A stretch of DNA of 64,000 nucleotides from Escarpia spicata (taxonomy: Eukaryota > Annelida > Polychaeta > Sabellida > Siboglinidae), in assembly GCA_963995525.1 (NCBI GenBank), contig OZ023213.1:36794334-36858333 (forward strand), given 5' to 3'. A program made the translations under genes and the position numbers. Below the pieces are notes generated by a model. That model saw nothing but the letters and a program-made list of their open reading frames with translations, was not told the origin of the DNA and searched no databases. Below, piece after piece: positions 24,971 through 38,175 of this stretch; the stretch's first letter is position 1; every line of letters begins with the position of its first letter.

Positions 24971-26280
24971 TAAGCTATATGTACGCCACGCGCCTTTGTA
25001 GAAATACGGGAAAAGTTGCACAAATATAATTTGGCAAATACTCGCTAATTCCAAATGTCAATCTGGCTATACTACTGTATTTGAATTTTTGCGCATTTTC
25101 GTTTATGCTTTTCTACCTTTCCGGAACTTATTTGGAAAGATGGCGAAGTTGTTATGCGGGGCAACGCCCATAACAACAACGAATATCCGACCAGATTACT
25201 GAATCACACCCGAGTTGTACAAATATAATTAGGCAACTATAGACTATATTTGGCGGAGATAAATCGTAGAAATTGGTGGTGCAGAAAAGTTGATAAACAA
25301 GTGGAAATACTAATTGATAAGTGTGATTCTTGCCTTAACTTAATACCATTCATAAAGTAGCAGTAAACATATATTGAGTAGCAGTTGTGCTTAAAGTTAG
25401 TTAGATAAAGTATTTTAGAACACTTTAGTCTAGTGAGTGATAATAGGGTAAGTTAGCCTACGATAAGTTTGTAAACAAGATTTAACAAACCTCATTATGT
25501 GGTAGAATATATAGGTGATAAAGCAACAAACATTAAACTACTTACATCAGATAATATATGTGTAAGCCAGTACTTGCTAGACATTTTCATAAGGTAGGTT
25601 TGTTGTTAAAATTAAGCATTTGCGATAACCGGGCGAACTATGTTTATGTAGCTAGTGTCCCACGTATTCGCTAGGGCGCGGAACAGCCTAAATAAATAAG
25701 GCAGTCCAGCGTAAAGTAATATTGATTGTATTTAAATTAGGACTCTACTGGTAACGTTAGCATTTCTGCCAGGCTAGATAGTCAGCTGTGACCATAAAAT
25801 GTAACCGAAATAAACAAGGCAATCTTACGTAAAGTAACGTTTGTGCACACTAAAGAGTCTTCTTAAAGGGAAATATAAGGGAACTTTTTGGTGTTAAGCA
25901 CCTAAAGAGTTAATGCAAACTAACTATTTCCAACTGTAATCATATTTTGAACGTCAGTGGTTTACTAGTAAAAAAAAATTGAACACACCCTCTATCGAAT
26001 TTCATTAATTGTGCCATGTTGAACATAATTTGTGTTCTTATATACTGCACTCTAACAACAAACAAAACATTTCCCGTTCGCCTGCCATGCCACGGCACCG
26101 CCTCTATCCTCAGCATGTTGAGGCTAGGCGTGTACTGGAAGAAGAAGAAGAAGTAATGACGTAAGCAATGTTGCGTACTTTTCTGGATTTTGTGTGTACT
26201 AGTGTTTAAAAAAAAAACGTCAGGTGGCGCTGTGCTACGTTACCCATTGAGTTTAGAAAAGATGGCGTGTCAATACGGTT
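24971..26280. other. AT-rich stretch after the LTR, no gene seen
   Basis: This would be the internal region of the LTR element, but no gag or pol frame is visible. The sequence is AT-rich with short homopolymers and a GAAGAAGAAGAAG run near 26145. Confidence 0.45.
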
Positions 26281-26289
26281 CAGAGAATT

Positions 26290-26450
26290 ATAGTCGGAAT
26301 GCCCCACTGCCTGAATGCACCACTACCTGAATGCGCAAAACCTAGTCGCAATGCTCCAACCGCGTAGTCGCAATGCTCCAACGGCGTAGTCACAATGCTC
26401 CAACGGTCTGGTCGCAATGCACCACTTTTGGTCGGAATGCCCCACTGATT
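26290..26450 (+). repeat. 22-bp GTCGCAATGCTCCAAC repeat array
   Basis: About seven units of the type TAGTCGCAATGCTCCAACGG or GGTCGGAATGCCCCACTG, with a period near 22 bp. It is inverted relative to the array at 27236-27360. Confidence 0.85.
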
Positions 26451-26934
26451 GTAAAATTGTCAAACCTTTGCATATATACAGATAATACAATTGTATATAT
26501 TAAAACTTTAAATATTAAATGCATAATTAATATAGAAATAACATGTTTCGTTGACTTTCTGTACATCCTTAAAAGTAAACTATGTTTTGTCTTCTCATAC
26601 ACGTGTATGATTGTATTACATAACCTATCATTAAATATCGATTACATATTGTCCTTTAATGTGTAGAAGTCATGTAGTAATAACCTAATAGGCATCCGGC
26701 TCATGCGTTGAGCAGATCTTTTACGTTGGTTGTTTTGGATGTGTGCCCACACTAATTGGCTAACTACTCTGGCATTGTTTTATTGAGCATGTCGGTTTGT
26801 TTGAATAACGGCATTGTACCAAAAAGATTGTACAAAGTACATTTAAATAAAGCTTTTGACATCAAAGAAATCTAATTTATGTTGGTTTGGACAGCGGGTT
26901 GAATACGGGGAGGGACTGCATATATATACATATA

Positions 26935-27106
26935 ATACATTTACGATATCAACCATAACATAATAAAAGTATGTATATTATATACATATATAGTAATATG
27001 GTTGATATCGTAAATGTGTTATATATATATATAATACATTTACGATATCAACCATATTACTATATATGTATATATATATATATATATACATATATAGTAA
27101 TATACG
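26935..27106. repeat. Alternating palindromes with (TA)n
   Basis: The string CATTTACGATATCAACCATA occurs in plus orientation near 26938, inverted near 27000 and in plus orientation again near 27031. TATATAC-type microsatellite lies between and after the copies. It can fold into more than one hairpin. Confidence 0.8.
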
Positions 27107-27235
27107 CAAAGTCGCGTGGGCGATACTTAAAGAAGTTATTATACTAGCCGACTTGCCCGGCGTTGCCTGGGGAAAAACTAACAAACCAACAAATAAACAG
27201 AGAAACCATAATGTTTTATAATATATAGATACCAT

Positions 27236-27360
27236 AAGAGGTGCATTGCGCCAAACCATTGGAGCATTGCGACCAGGCGGTTGGGGAATTGCGACCAGGC
27301 GGTTGGAGCATTGCGACTAGGCAGTTGGTGCATTGCGACTGGTGCATTCCGACCATTGCC
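27236..27360 (-). repeat. 22-bp repeat array, inverted copy
   Basis: Units such as GGAGCATTGCGACCAGGCGG are the reverse complement of the array at 26290-26450. Between the two arrays lie about 790 bp of AT-rich sequence and a set of alternating palindromes. The array ends just before the P2X7-like coding exon. Confidence 0.85.
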
Positions 27361-27368
27361 CGGTTCAG

Positions 27369-29045
27369 ATTCTTCGTCTGATGAAAATGAAATGGGTTCT
27401 GAAGTAGGTGGATATCGGTTTCAACCGCTAAAACAAGGGCCAGTATTACAAGACAGACAAGAGAGTACCGGTAACCGTAAGGATGATCAAGAAGACCCGC
27501 GGGAAGTGGAAATGCAGAGACGACTAACAAGCCGAGACGCAACTGACTGGTGTCGCTGTGGGAAGTGCCAGGTTGATTTGTTGGTTCTGCGAAAGGAATA
27601 TGTTTGCTGTCAGGAAACGGCTGCAACTCGACAGCACGCATAGCCTGTCGGTGAAGCCTGAAGGTAATATTTATGTGTCTGATATTATTATGAGGTCCGG
27701 GCTGGGTAATCATTTAAATAAATGTGTGAACTGAGTGAGTCGATCGTCCATCTTAGTTTGGCGACAGTCCCGACTCGGGCTCAGGTCTCATTCATTGTCC
27801 GTGCCAGTACCGTCCGTAGGCTCGGTGTCCGAGTGTCCAGTTTTATATTTTATGTAAATATTACCCAAGGTTATACCTTCGCCCTTTTAAAAACGGTTCC
27901 AGGAACCGAGTTCGAAATTGTCCACGGCTATGATAGAAAACAAACAGGTTAACTGTTGTGCCCCGATTATTATATTTACATTACAGTAAATTGAGTAATG
28001 ACTAGGCATGTGTATCACCGTTTTTTGTGAAAGTGGTTTCATTCGGAATGATAAAGCAATTGGTTTTTAGCTGAAATAATGTGGAACCTCACTTTTAAGG
28101 TCACCCTTGGGACTGGATAAAAGTTACCTATCTACCATATGCTATATTGAGTGTGGAAATAATTATGTACTGTCCAGAGGTGACCTTACTTGCAAGATGG
28201 CTGTATTACCTAGGTGACCATATAGCGAGGTTCCACTGTAGTAATATCAATCCCTGTTTGTTCATCATTCATGTAATACGTTCATTTAAATGCTCGATTC
28301 TTTCTTGTAGGTGGACTACGATGCGTTACAAATGGCCACGGATTTGCTATTTTGTGTTTGGAGCAACTAGTGCTACGAAATATACTAGTTGCTATGAACC
28401 ACATTCGGTTAGATAACTGGCAACTAGACCCGCCAACGAACAAGTAAGTATATGTTATAACAGCAGTGAAATGTGTTGTTAAATATTTATTGACAAATAT
28501 TAACAATGAAGACAATACTACAGTAACCAGAACATCAAGTAAAGCAACATCAATTTTAAGATATATAAACATATATAATATACATGAAGTTTCATAAACT
28601 GTATATACTACGCATTGTTGTGAAACCATGACATGTTATTCCATAGTAGAAATGTACCAATAGGTTTTCCTTTAATAGTAAACAACATAGGATCATTCTA
28701 TAACATTTTAATTAGCATGCCTTTGTGAGAATTGAAGAAACGTTCAAATGATTTCATACAAACACTGCTTGTTGATATATACCAATTTGACAAGGAAATG
28801 AACTACCTCAAACCCATTTTCATACTTCACCTGCTGACAATGTCAGTAAATTTATTTGAGCATTAATTTATTTCAGGTCTCTCAGGTGGGCTGCCTATAG
28901 ACAGTTCACCTGGTGGATCCATGGCAGGCTTGGCCGAAGGGTACGGAGAGTCATACCTGCGTATGCCAGCCATCAGATACGATCGCATTTCCCTGCACTC
29001 GATGGGACACAACATGAGGGATACCACTCTGCACTAGAGGACTGA
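27369..29045 (+). pseudogene. P2X7-type intracellular-domain gene, 3 exons, probable frameshift
   Basis: Exons are about 27369-27663, 28311-28443 and 28877-29045. Exon 1 gives an acidic start, then DWCRCGKC and EYVCC; exon 2 gives CVTNGHGFAILCL and VLRNILVAMNH; exon 3 gives LRWAAYRQFTWW and RRVIPAYASHQIRSHFP, then stop. This order of cysteines and conserved blocks matches the zinc-binding cytosolic domain at the C-terminus of vertebrate P2X7 receptors. That domain also occurs without a channel in invertebrate proteins, and no channel helices are seen here. The exon 2 to 3 junction is in phase. The frame entering exon 2 fits a donor at 27664, which needs a one-base shift near 27610; a weak donor inside the CC codons would avoid the shift. 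So it is either a pseudogene or an imperfect model. The molecular role of the solo domain is not known. Confidence 0.65.
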
Positions 29046-29189
29046 ACTAGACTAAACTAGAGGATGCACTTGTCACCTGATACAAAACTATGGCTGTAGG
29101 TGGAAATTCAAACAAAACAGCCAGTCCCTTGAAACGTCCTTGTCAACTGTTAGTCAATTTGTAAATAAATAGTTGGATTGACTATTTAT

Positions 29190-32100
29190 TTACAAATCGA
29201 CTGCCAGCAGATCATGTTTCAATGGCTTGGGAACATCTGCCCCAAGGACTGCAATTCCAGTTGGGACAGTGATTCCTGGCAGTTTCAGATTTCTTACAAA
29301 TACATCATTCACTCTTTCCATCAGCATGGGCATGTGGGTTTGTATGTAAATCTGACGCTGTCTTTTCTTCCGCAGCACCCACTGCTTGCGCCTTCTTGAC
29401 CAGATAACCGCCATGTTGACAGGGTTATCTGCGCTGGGGCGTGGCCGGAAGTTCCATGCCAGAGCAGACAGCATGAGCCGTGCTTTCATCCCTAAAATAA
29501 ACAGTCGGCTTTCAGTGAACTTTGAAACGCCTTTTTCTAAATAATAATAATATATAAATACGTCTTCTATAATTGTACTCGGTAATCATGTTTAAAAATG
29601 TTGACTGTTTGAATCGTACTCAAATAGCCAAGTATTCATAATCAGACATTGGTAAAATAATATTGATCCTTACAAACAAGGCATCCCATTATGACATTCC
29701 TCCACAATTGCATTTATCATCACTTGTATTTGTCATGTTGTATATTATATATGGTATACACAGTGGCTGTATTTTGTTATATTTACTATTACATGGAGAA
29801 CTTATTACACTAATGTCATTGTACTTGTAACAGTAATTGAATACAGTTGTGATGTATTCACGCCATCTCTGTGACATAATTAACACCCTGACAGTCCTGT
29901 CCATTCAACCAACATCCTCCTGTGGGAAGTATTCAGCCCCACACAGCATATACTACAAAAATAATATCACTGCCGGGTACTCTTTGATATATCTAAGTGA
30001 ATTGGAGGAATGTGGACTGAATAAAACTCCACAAACTTTGAAATGGTAGACTTAAAAAATTCTTATGATCTAACCACTATGTTACCATGCCACAATACGG
30101 TAGTGGTGGTATTATTAGAAAGACTGAGGTCAATGTTTTTACTACTAAATACCTATTGCAATGTATGACTTCTGACCTACCTTCATAGAAAAAGTGCTGT
30201 CTTTTGGGGCAGTACTTGAGCAGGTAACTGTGAAATACTTCAAGTTGTCCAGTGTGGCAGTACTTTGTCAGGTGGGGAAGGGTTTGCAGAACATGTCGTG
30301 AAGTAACTACCAATTTGAGGGCAGAGAATGCTGGCGAGTCTTGCGTCAGATACATCATTGTCTCTTCTCCGTCCACGACTGGATCGTGCGAACAACGGTG
30401 AAATTTGACATTTCCAGTCCACTCGTGGATCCCAAAGATGTGGTGCAGGATAGACAACCACTGTTCTCTGTAACCAACAAAGGAGAACGTCATTACAATC
30501 AAGAAAAGCATTGCATTGCCATACACTTTTGCCGGTGTCCAACATTTTAGAAGTATTGTATACAAAATCTAAATACTTTTTGAGAACTTGGTATTGTCCA
30601 AAACACAAATATTACACATTGAAACATGACATGAAGAGGAATATTTGTCTAAGAAAATTAAAAGAAACCACCTAATGTTATCTCAATGTGATTTTTGTAA
30701 AGATGGGTTGTATCCATTCTGTCTCATCATAGCTAATTATTCATCCTTTATAGTAACCTATCCTATTATAGGTGCTGTACCTCTTAAACTCAAAAGTTGG
30801 TCACCAGAAACAAAGTATGTCATATTTGATATCCCACTCAAAAGTCGGTGATCCACGTAACATGTCAGCAATATTTGCATTGTCAGCTTTGGAAATTTGA
30901 ATAAATACATTTGCTATAACGATAGCAGTCATGCTGGATGGGACTTTTCGAGTGGTCACCGTCAGTCTGAAAAAAATTATTTGTGGATATACGAAAGGCA
31001 GTCATTAAATTTTTTTTTATAATACATGTCATTTATACAAAGCAGCTAGTGTATTTGTGACTCACGCCTAGGTCTGGAATTTACATTACAACACTAAAAA
31101 CCACCTGGGTGTTGGTTCCCCCATATCATGTATTGATTAAAGTCGTAGGGGTTACTTATTGCTTTGGATGCATCTCACTTAGGTATAAAATTAATACACA
31201 CCAAGTTTAAAACTTACTTCAGCAACTGTGCATCACCATCGCATGTTGCACAACACCACCACAGGTGGTTCGAAATGCTCTATCCAAAGCAAGAGATCCT
31301 CACATCCCTTGTCTCGGGCCTTCGCGGTCAACTTTTGATTGATGCTTTTCCCAACGTGCCACACATCAAACTGGTGATCGAGCTAAAATGCAAAAATGTA
31401 ATACTTGATCCAAGATGTATTCACAATAGCTGTTACCTGTCTGCTATCAGTGTACAATTAACAAGTTAATGAAGAATGGCAAACATGGTATATAATGAAA
31501 GATATTTAAATAACAAAAATTATGATTAATTGGATACCAGTATTTTTATAATACAACAATGATGAGCTTGTAAGTGTACTAGAAAGTTTTATTGTCAATG
31601 TGTACAAAGCTTCACCTACTGCAGCAGATGGATCAATATTTCTAGCAGTGACCCACATAATAAAAGGCAGTGAGTGGTACATAGGTATTTTGTGATTACA
31701 AACACAGTGCATTATCACCTCTGGGTAATCATCCTTCATCATCTTTCTGATCATAACATGGCGATCTGTTGCCAAGGTTCCTACATCCATATCATCCTCG
31801 GTCAAACCTTGGTTGAGGCAGCGACGCAATCCCTCGGGCTCCATGGTTGGAGTTCTTGCCCTGGAACAACTTAGATCCATGTAGACGGTAAACAATAGAC
31901 ATGTTTGCAAAATAAATGAATATATGTGGCAAAACAAACAAGGTCAGACATGACCTAAAGTTGCTGGAATGATTTTAAACAAAGGAGGAATACACATTAA
32001 ATCTTATCTATAGACCTGGTAAAGGAAAGGCAAACATTACATTAATTCTATTTTGTATGTTTGAGAAGTTGCCATGCAGAGTTGTAAACATGTTAGCCAA

Positions 32101-34465
32101 GAAGGAATGAGTGAAAAATAAGAAGCAGATAATGAACATGAATACTTGAGACCTTTTGTAAATGTAACTTTAAAAAAAAAACAATTCCAATGCAAATATA
32201 ATTATAAGGACTAATATTCTTTCTTGCAAAACATTCAATGTGCCAAATTTGTGTGCCTGCCAGTACTGAAGGTTGGGACATGGCATGGGAAGGAAATGCT
32301 ACTTGTAATGTCGACTCACCTCCGACACTTGGACCAACTCTAGCGCCACTATCCGGTTGATCCCCTTCCTGCCTTCGCCGTCAATGTGCGTAAGGGTGTA
32401 TGAGCCGTACTTGGCACTGTGTCCAGGGGTGTCACATCATGCATCTCCAGCAAGGGTCGTAGGCCCGCCATCCTTCACCTCCAAGGCTGTCCCTTCTCAC
32501 TCGAGGTCCCACGCTTCCTTGATGACTGGAAAGAGGACCTCCTTCTGGTTTCGATCAAAGACTGGTTGCGAGAAGAAGAGCAGCCCCAGACAGGCTGCCA
32601 TATCTGCGACTGCTGCGTGGGTGAGTCCTGCGAAGAGGATGGCTGCAGACATTAGAACGTTTCCCATCTGTGTTTTCCGCACCACTGGCTGAGACTGCCA
32701 TGTGTACGTATGTCCAGCAAGGCATTCCATGCGGACCGAAAGCATTGATCCAGTACTGATTCTAAATTTCTTTGTGATTATGTTTCCACACAGGTTGCAG
32801 TATTTCAACAACTCATCCAAACGTTCTCTGAACACCACATACTTTTTTTCAGCAATGTTCACTGGCGACTCACTATCTGTCAGTATCAGTTGTTATTGAA
32901 GAGGATGAGGATGGTTTGTAGGAAGATCCACTCTCCACGACTGATGAAATATCACGATCCAACTGTTCTGCGTCGCCTGGGTTGAGTGGTAGTGCAGGAT
33001 GTAGTGAGATGGAGGATGAGTCAGCCAGCGAGTCAGTCTGGGAGTGACCATCATCTGTTTGTGTGGCAACGTTCTTGATCCGTGGTGCACCATATGGGTG
33101 GTCCAGTCTAGTCCGTTTTGGCGTCCCGTACACCTTTGGTATCTTTGGTGGGGACGGCTGGAAAACATATACTCATATGTTTTCTATCAACACCCCAAAA
33201 ATGGACCCATAAATTTCAGATTAGATACACTCAATCAGGGAGTGAAAGTGGAAGCCAAATGATCATAAACAACAATTACATTTTTATTGTATCAAATTAA
33301 TTAATGTTACTCCATTATAATTGTAACCTGAATTATCTGATAGTGATACACATGATAATAATAACTTCATTTAAATACTGAAATAAAAACATATAGGTAA
33401 CACTTTGTAAAAAAAAACCAGTCAAAAGTCAATTATACATATGAATTTGTATAACATTTTAAGTACCATTTGCTTTATATAAATAAATAAATATTGATGC
33501 TATGCTTAGAATGGAGGAGACAAAAATGTGCTGCAGTATGTAGAAATTACCTTTTTGTATGGGTCACAAATAAAAATGGTAGCAATACACCACCAACCGA
33601 TGATTACAAATTGAATAAGGTAAATAATCTGTACAGACCCACAATGGCACATAAACATTACACTGATCAGGTGCAAGTAGGAAGACCTAGAATAAATAGT
33701 AAAATTGGTAAACCATTTACAATACAATGAACTGTGTATAAAAAGTGTCAATTTATTAATAATGCACTCACTGTGTGAAGTCGTGTTGCATGTGAAGTGG
33801 GTTCACTCGGTTGGATGACAGGACTTTCTTCCTGCAACAAACAATACATTATATGAATAAGTGAAGACACTGCACAGTGTGCAAATTGCATTACAAAACT
33901 ATTATACATATTCAGCAAAAAATAGTGCATCCCGGCAAACACAATGAGCAGACTGGGAAATACACTGAATAATAATAGACATATGGTATTATCTTTGTAA
34001 ACCCCATGTTTGGTTGAAAATAACCAAATTACCAACACAATAAGCAGGATTGTTTAGCGTGTTGAACTGTTGACAGAATTATTAATTGTTTGAACAATCC
34101 ATAAGGTAGTAAACGGCTCATTACTAACAAATGTGTCACGTAGGAGTAATTATAATTACATGAATTGTTTCCATCAGTGGTAGTTCACTTGATGAAGTCA
34201 CGGTGGACGTAGGAGCAACTCTCTTTCGTGGAATCTGTAAAACATGACATCGTATTTGTGCACTGTTGTGGTAAATCATTTGTTAAATTATCACATTACA
34301 CAAAAAATATTATGTAGAATTCATTTTTTTCAGGCAAGAAATCGGTAAGAGTTTCCATGTGAATAAAGCAGTACATACCGACTTGATGCGATGTGCAGTT
34401 GACTTGCTTGATGTAGTAGGCACTGGGGACAGTGGAATGCAAGTGGACAGCAGTTGTGTAATGGT
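29190..34465 (-). pseudogene. DDE-type transposase gene (perhaps Kolobok-like), 8 exons, broken
   Basis: Exons are 34465-34379, 34234-34160, 33831-33772, 33157-32320, 31860-31719, 31382-31218, 30467-30181 and 29491-29190. Marks in order are PKIPKVYGTPKRTR, a CNLCG finger-like pair, GSMLSVRMECLAGHTYTW, SQPVVRKTQMGNVLMSAAIL, a DTPGHSAKYGSYTL block, ATDRHVMIRKMM, DHQFDVWHVGKS, CCATCDGDAQLL, HTGQLEVFHSYLLKYCPKR and MKARLMLSALAWN. These are blocks of a transposase family widespread in fish and invertebrates, which I tentatively link to Kolobok. Breaks are a frameshift near 32880, TGA near 32497, TGA near 32432 (where the family has Arg between Gly-Asp and Cys-Asp), a frameshift near 31840 and one near 31285. 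The lengths of exons 5 and 6 each fit one inserted base. Whether further exons lie upstream of 34465 is unclear. Confidence 0.75.
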
Positions 34466-36700
34466 CTGCAATAGAGACAGATACTGAATAAAGATGTCTG
34501 GATTAATTATAAAGTGTTTGTTATCATTAATAATATGGTCATATAGTGAATCATTCTATGTGAAGGTAACCAATAATTCTGAAATTGGTTGCACTCATCT
34601 CTTCAGTTTTTGAATAATCAATTTAGTGATATCCATTGAGAAGATGAAACCAAAATAGGAGCCTCTCAGCGCCAGTAATTTTTGTCTACAGCAATTTGAC
34701 ATTTAGAATTTATAATAATAATATTGAGTCTAAAACTGAAATAAAACAATGTTAATATATCTTACCTAATTCAATTTGTAGTCATCTATTCGTGATGTAC
34801 TGCTACCATTTTTAATACAAAAGTACTTTTATAATGAATAAATAATAATAATATCAATAATGTAACTTTTTGTGTTACTTTCATTCTTGTTACTTTTGCA
34901 TGTTAGTTTTCTGACAACTAATTAAACCATACTGCTACACTGCTGCTTGGTTGACAGGTAAGTATCAGTTCAAGTACAAATTGTAAAACCAGTACAAATA
35001 TAATATTGCGCGAGGCGATGCCAGATGCAGAACGTGACTTAATCCATTTCTTTGAATTAAATTACTCTACAAAACCAATATAATATTGTGATATTTTTCA
35101 CACCAATGGGAGTTTAGGTTCAATACTCTACAAGCAGCCACTAAACCCATCTTATGTGAAAAGGATACTTTGTTGTGGACATACTATAAATTCTTATTTG
35201 ATTTGGAATTAAACAGATAAAACATACAAAGGGTTTATCACCTGACAACACCTGGGTGACATGAATCCAGAATGCAAACCCTTCTGTACTGCCCCTTACA
35301 TAACCCATGTTGATTTCCTTTGTTCAGCATTTCTCTTATCTGCTCTTTCAGTTCATAAATTCCCTATTTACACCAGTTTTATTACCAGCTTAGAACCTGA
35401 CTGGTAATTGTAATTGGTACCTGTCTACCAAGTGGTTTATGGAGAGGTGGGTTTGAAGGACTTGATCTTTGTTGCATCTCAAGTGATGGATGTGCTAATT
35501 ACCTGTATTGCAGATTAGGCTTTCAAAGTAATTATTTTTAATGATTTGTTAAAATTTGAAACAGGTGGTGAATTTGCGAATACAAAACATAACACATTTT
35601 AATGTATATATATTGATTGAATTTCAACATAATAAAAGTGACACTTATTCACTGGCATTTAAATAAATTACGAGACAACTCAGACACCAAATAAAAAAAT
35701 TCAAAGATTTACCTCGCACACTTTATTTCAACACAAATATACTTTTATAATATATAAAATAGTGTTACTTTTTATACTGTTGCACTGTGTCCATTACTTT
35801 CTTTCCTATAACTATAACAAGACAGATGTGCATCTCGAGCCTACAGAAGTTTGTAAAACAAATTAAAGTTTTTTAATTGTTAACTATCACTCTGAATACA
35901 CCGGTAGAATTGTCATTCACTTTTAATGAAATAAAAACATTGTCACTGTTATGTAATGGGATCTGATTATCAAGCATTGCCCTGCTGCTGATTGATGGGT
36001 AGTTAGTTATTTGAACAAAGAAGACTATGCCCTTCGTAGTCATTCAGTCATTTGATGATTATTTGATTTATACTCATACATACATCATTTAGCAATTTTG
36101 GTGTTGGAACCCTTATCAATATCAGTGGCAATGCCAATGCCATGGCATTCACATTGTCAAATGGGAATGGTCATCAGTCAGTGATTTTTATAATACAAAT
36201 GTTCAACAGAATGTATTTACAACAAATTCATTTAACACACAAACACATTCTCATGATTCTGCCTTGAAATGTTATTACAAAACTTTCTGAACTTCTGAAG
36301 AGGTCACAGCGACAAATCTAATATTTTCTGCCCGGTGACGTTAATCAAAGTGCTATATTATCGCTCACGCGAATTGAATGCCGTGAACTTTTTGCTTTCT
36401 TCTACTACTTCAGTGTGTCATGTAGTTCTAGATTATTTCCAGCATATCTACGTCTTTATTCACGCGGCCGTGATACCAGTCAAAGTAAGACCAAGTAAAA
36501 ATAATAATAATAACTCAAATTCCCGGTGGAAGACATGCATTCCTCAGAGCCACAGGCTAAGTCTGTCAGGATTATGCATCATTTACCTTCTAGAAAGTTA
36601 ACTATGCCGGACGTTTATAAACAATATAATTACGTATATAACGTCAGACCCTGCAGTGTCAAATGGTACAAGATTATCATTTAGGTACTGAATACTAACC
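34466..36700. other. AT-rich stretch upstream of the transposase exons
   Basis: No supported gene. It may hold the missing 5' exons of the transposase gene, but I could not find a convincing THAP-type or other finger. A 75-bp segment at 35018-35095 recurs near 62612. Confidence 0.4.
35018..35095 (+). repeat. 75-bp segment shared with 62612-62690 (copy 1)
   Basis: Contains GGCGATGCCAGATGCAGAAC and continues with near identity to 62612-62690. It encodes the peptide start MPDAERDLIHFFELNYS, then diverges. Its surroundings here are AT-rich with no longer frame. Confidence 0.7.
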
Positions 36701-36838
36701 TTCTTGCGATCTCACTTGGCAGCGCGCTCGACCGAGAATGTGCGGCGTTTCGACGGCTGTTGTTAGGCACTTCAAAGAATTCCGCAAACTGGGACGTTTC
36801 GCGTGCGTCGATTCTCGATCACCGCAATCCGTCTCGTT

Positions 36839-37655
36839 TGCCGGTGTCACGGGCCCCGATTCACCCGTGCCAGGATTCACCGCCTACTTTCGGCCCGCGA
36901 CGGTAGCGGGCCCAGAGTAGGTGCGTGCCAGGATTCCGCGTTGTTACTAAGGTGGTTTGCGTTAGTAATACGAAATGTTTTCCAGTATAATTGTTAGTAT
37001 ACATATTAAAAATAAAATGGAATAACTTGCATGATTATTTTCACGCACACAAACAAGTTGTGTGATTTAGAGCGCTCTTTTTGTTGTTCATGATCTATAA
37101 TCGAGGCTATGACTAGTACCGAGGCTATCGTGATATGTGGCGCACGGCACTGTCTATATGCACAGCCGCGGTGTCGTGCTATTCTTTTGTGCATACGAAA
37201 TACTTTCTTCTTGAAATGGTGGTACATTAATCAACATAATTAACTGTTTGCTTTAATAAATAAAAAATATAGTAGGCCTACTTATTTCGATTGCCTTCTT
37301 ATGTAAAAATGTTATGTTTATTTATCCTTTATTTGATGCATAACTATTTGCACACATTAGTGCACAGCACATTGTGTGATAAAAATGGCTTTAATTTATA
37401 TATATATATATATATATAACGCTTACAAGGGGTGCCACTGGTTCACATACATATGAATTACAATATGTAGTGACCGGTTTCCTCTAGGTAAATTCCTAAA
37501 CATGTTATTGAAGTAACAATTGAATTATACTAATTACATTTATTTTAATTATATCATGATCATCGTCTTATTTTCAGGAGTAAATATAATAAATTAGTTT
37601 TATTTCTGTTTAGTGATATTTTGTTACAATGAATCCATGCTGATATCCTATTGTG
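36839..37655 (+). repeat. Direct repeat A, copy 1 (about 815 bp)
   Basis: Nearly identical to 45477-46292, starting at GGTGTCACGGGCCCCGATTC and ending near GTGTTCCGAA. Differences are scattered substitutions and the length of an internal (AT)n. It has no intact gene. The GC-rich, CpG-rich start contrasts with an AT-rich body, which suggests a non-autonomous mobile element. Confidence 0.88.
37396..37420. repeat. (AT)n in repeat A
   Basis: A short AT run inside repeat A copy 1. The equivalent run in copy 2, near 46035-46051, is shorter. Confidence 0.9.
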
Positions 37656-37844
37656 TTCCGAACTAGCGTATGTTTATTGCTACCTCGTGAAAGATCTAAT
37701 GTAGTAGTACAGTCAGTATTCACTGGACTGACATGTGCCATGCCAAAGTGCTCGAACAAAATTCACACACGACACCAAAACGGTATTTTCAAGGACTCTT
37801 TCGGTAATGGCGGACGAATCCTTAATGTGGTCTTACCCCACTAG

Positions 37845-38175
37845 GCAGTACGAATTTTATTCTCACCAGCATAATCATACGCGGAGAAGCTGTGCGAATA
37901 GCGTCGTTTTACCCACCGTCTATTTCGTATTTATTGATCGCTTTGTGTATCGCATTACTGATGCATTTGTCGGCTCCTGCCAGTCCTGCTCCGAGTCCTG
38001 GTCGATGTGTGCCATGCACCAAATAATGCTTCAAGCATGTCATATACATCACGTATTTGTTGTCTCTGTCCTCCATACTCACCATGCCTCCTTAAAAACA
38101 CGCAGAACTAAATAAATCGACGTACAACTGCTAATTCACATAAACTATACGACCGCGGATACTTCTGGCACGCCT
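37845..38175 (+). repeat. Dispersed repeat B, copy 1
   Basis: Starts near ACTAGGCAGTACGAATTTTA and ends near CGCGGATACTTCTGGCAC. The first half recurs at 53614-53850 and the second half at 61957-62160, all in the same orientation. The short open frames across it are not shared in a way that suggests a protein. Confidence 0.8.

Noticed and set aside
27369..29045. A P2X7 receptor channel gene
   Set aside because: Only the cysteine-rich intracellular domain is present. No transmembrane helices or ATP-binding ectodomain are found upstream, where a repeat array lies.
36738..36920. Short open frames in the GC-rich patch as a gene or THAP finger
   Set aside because: The patch overlaps the start of repeat A, and the cysteine and histidine spacing does not fit a THAP domain.
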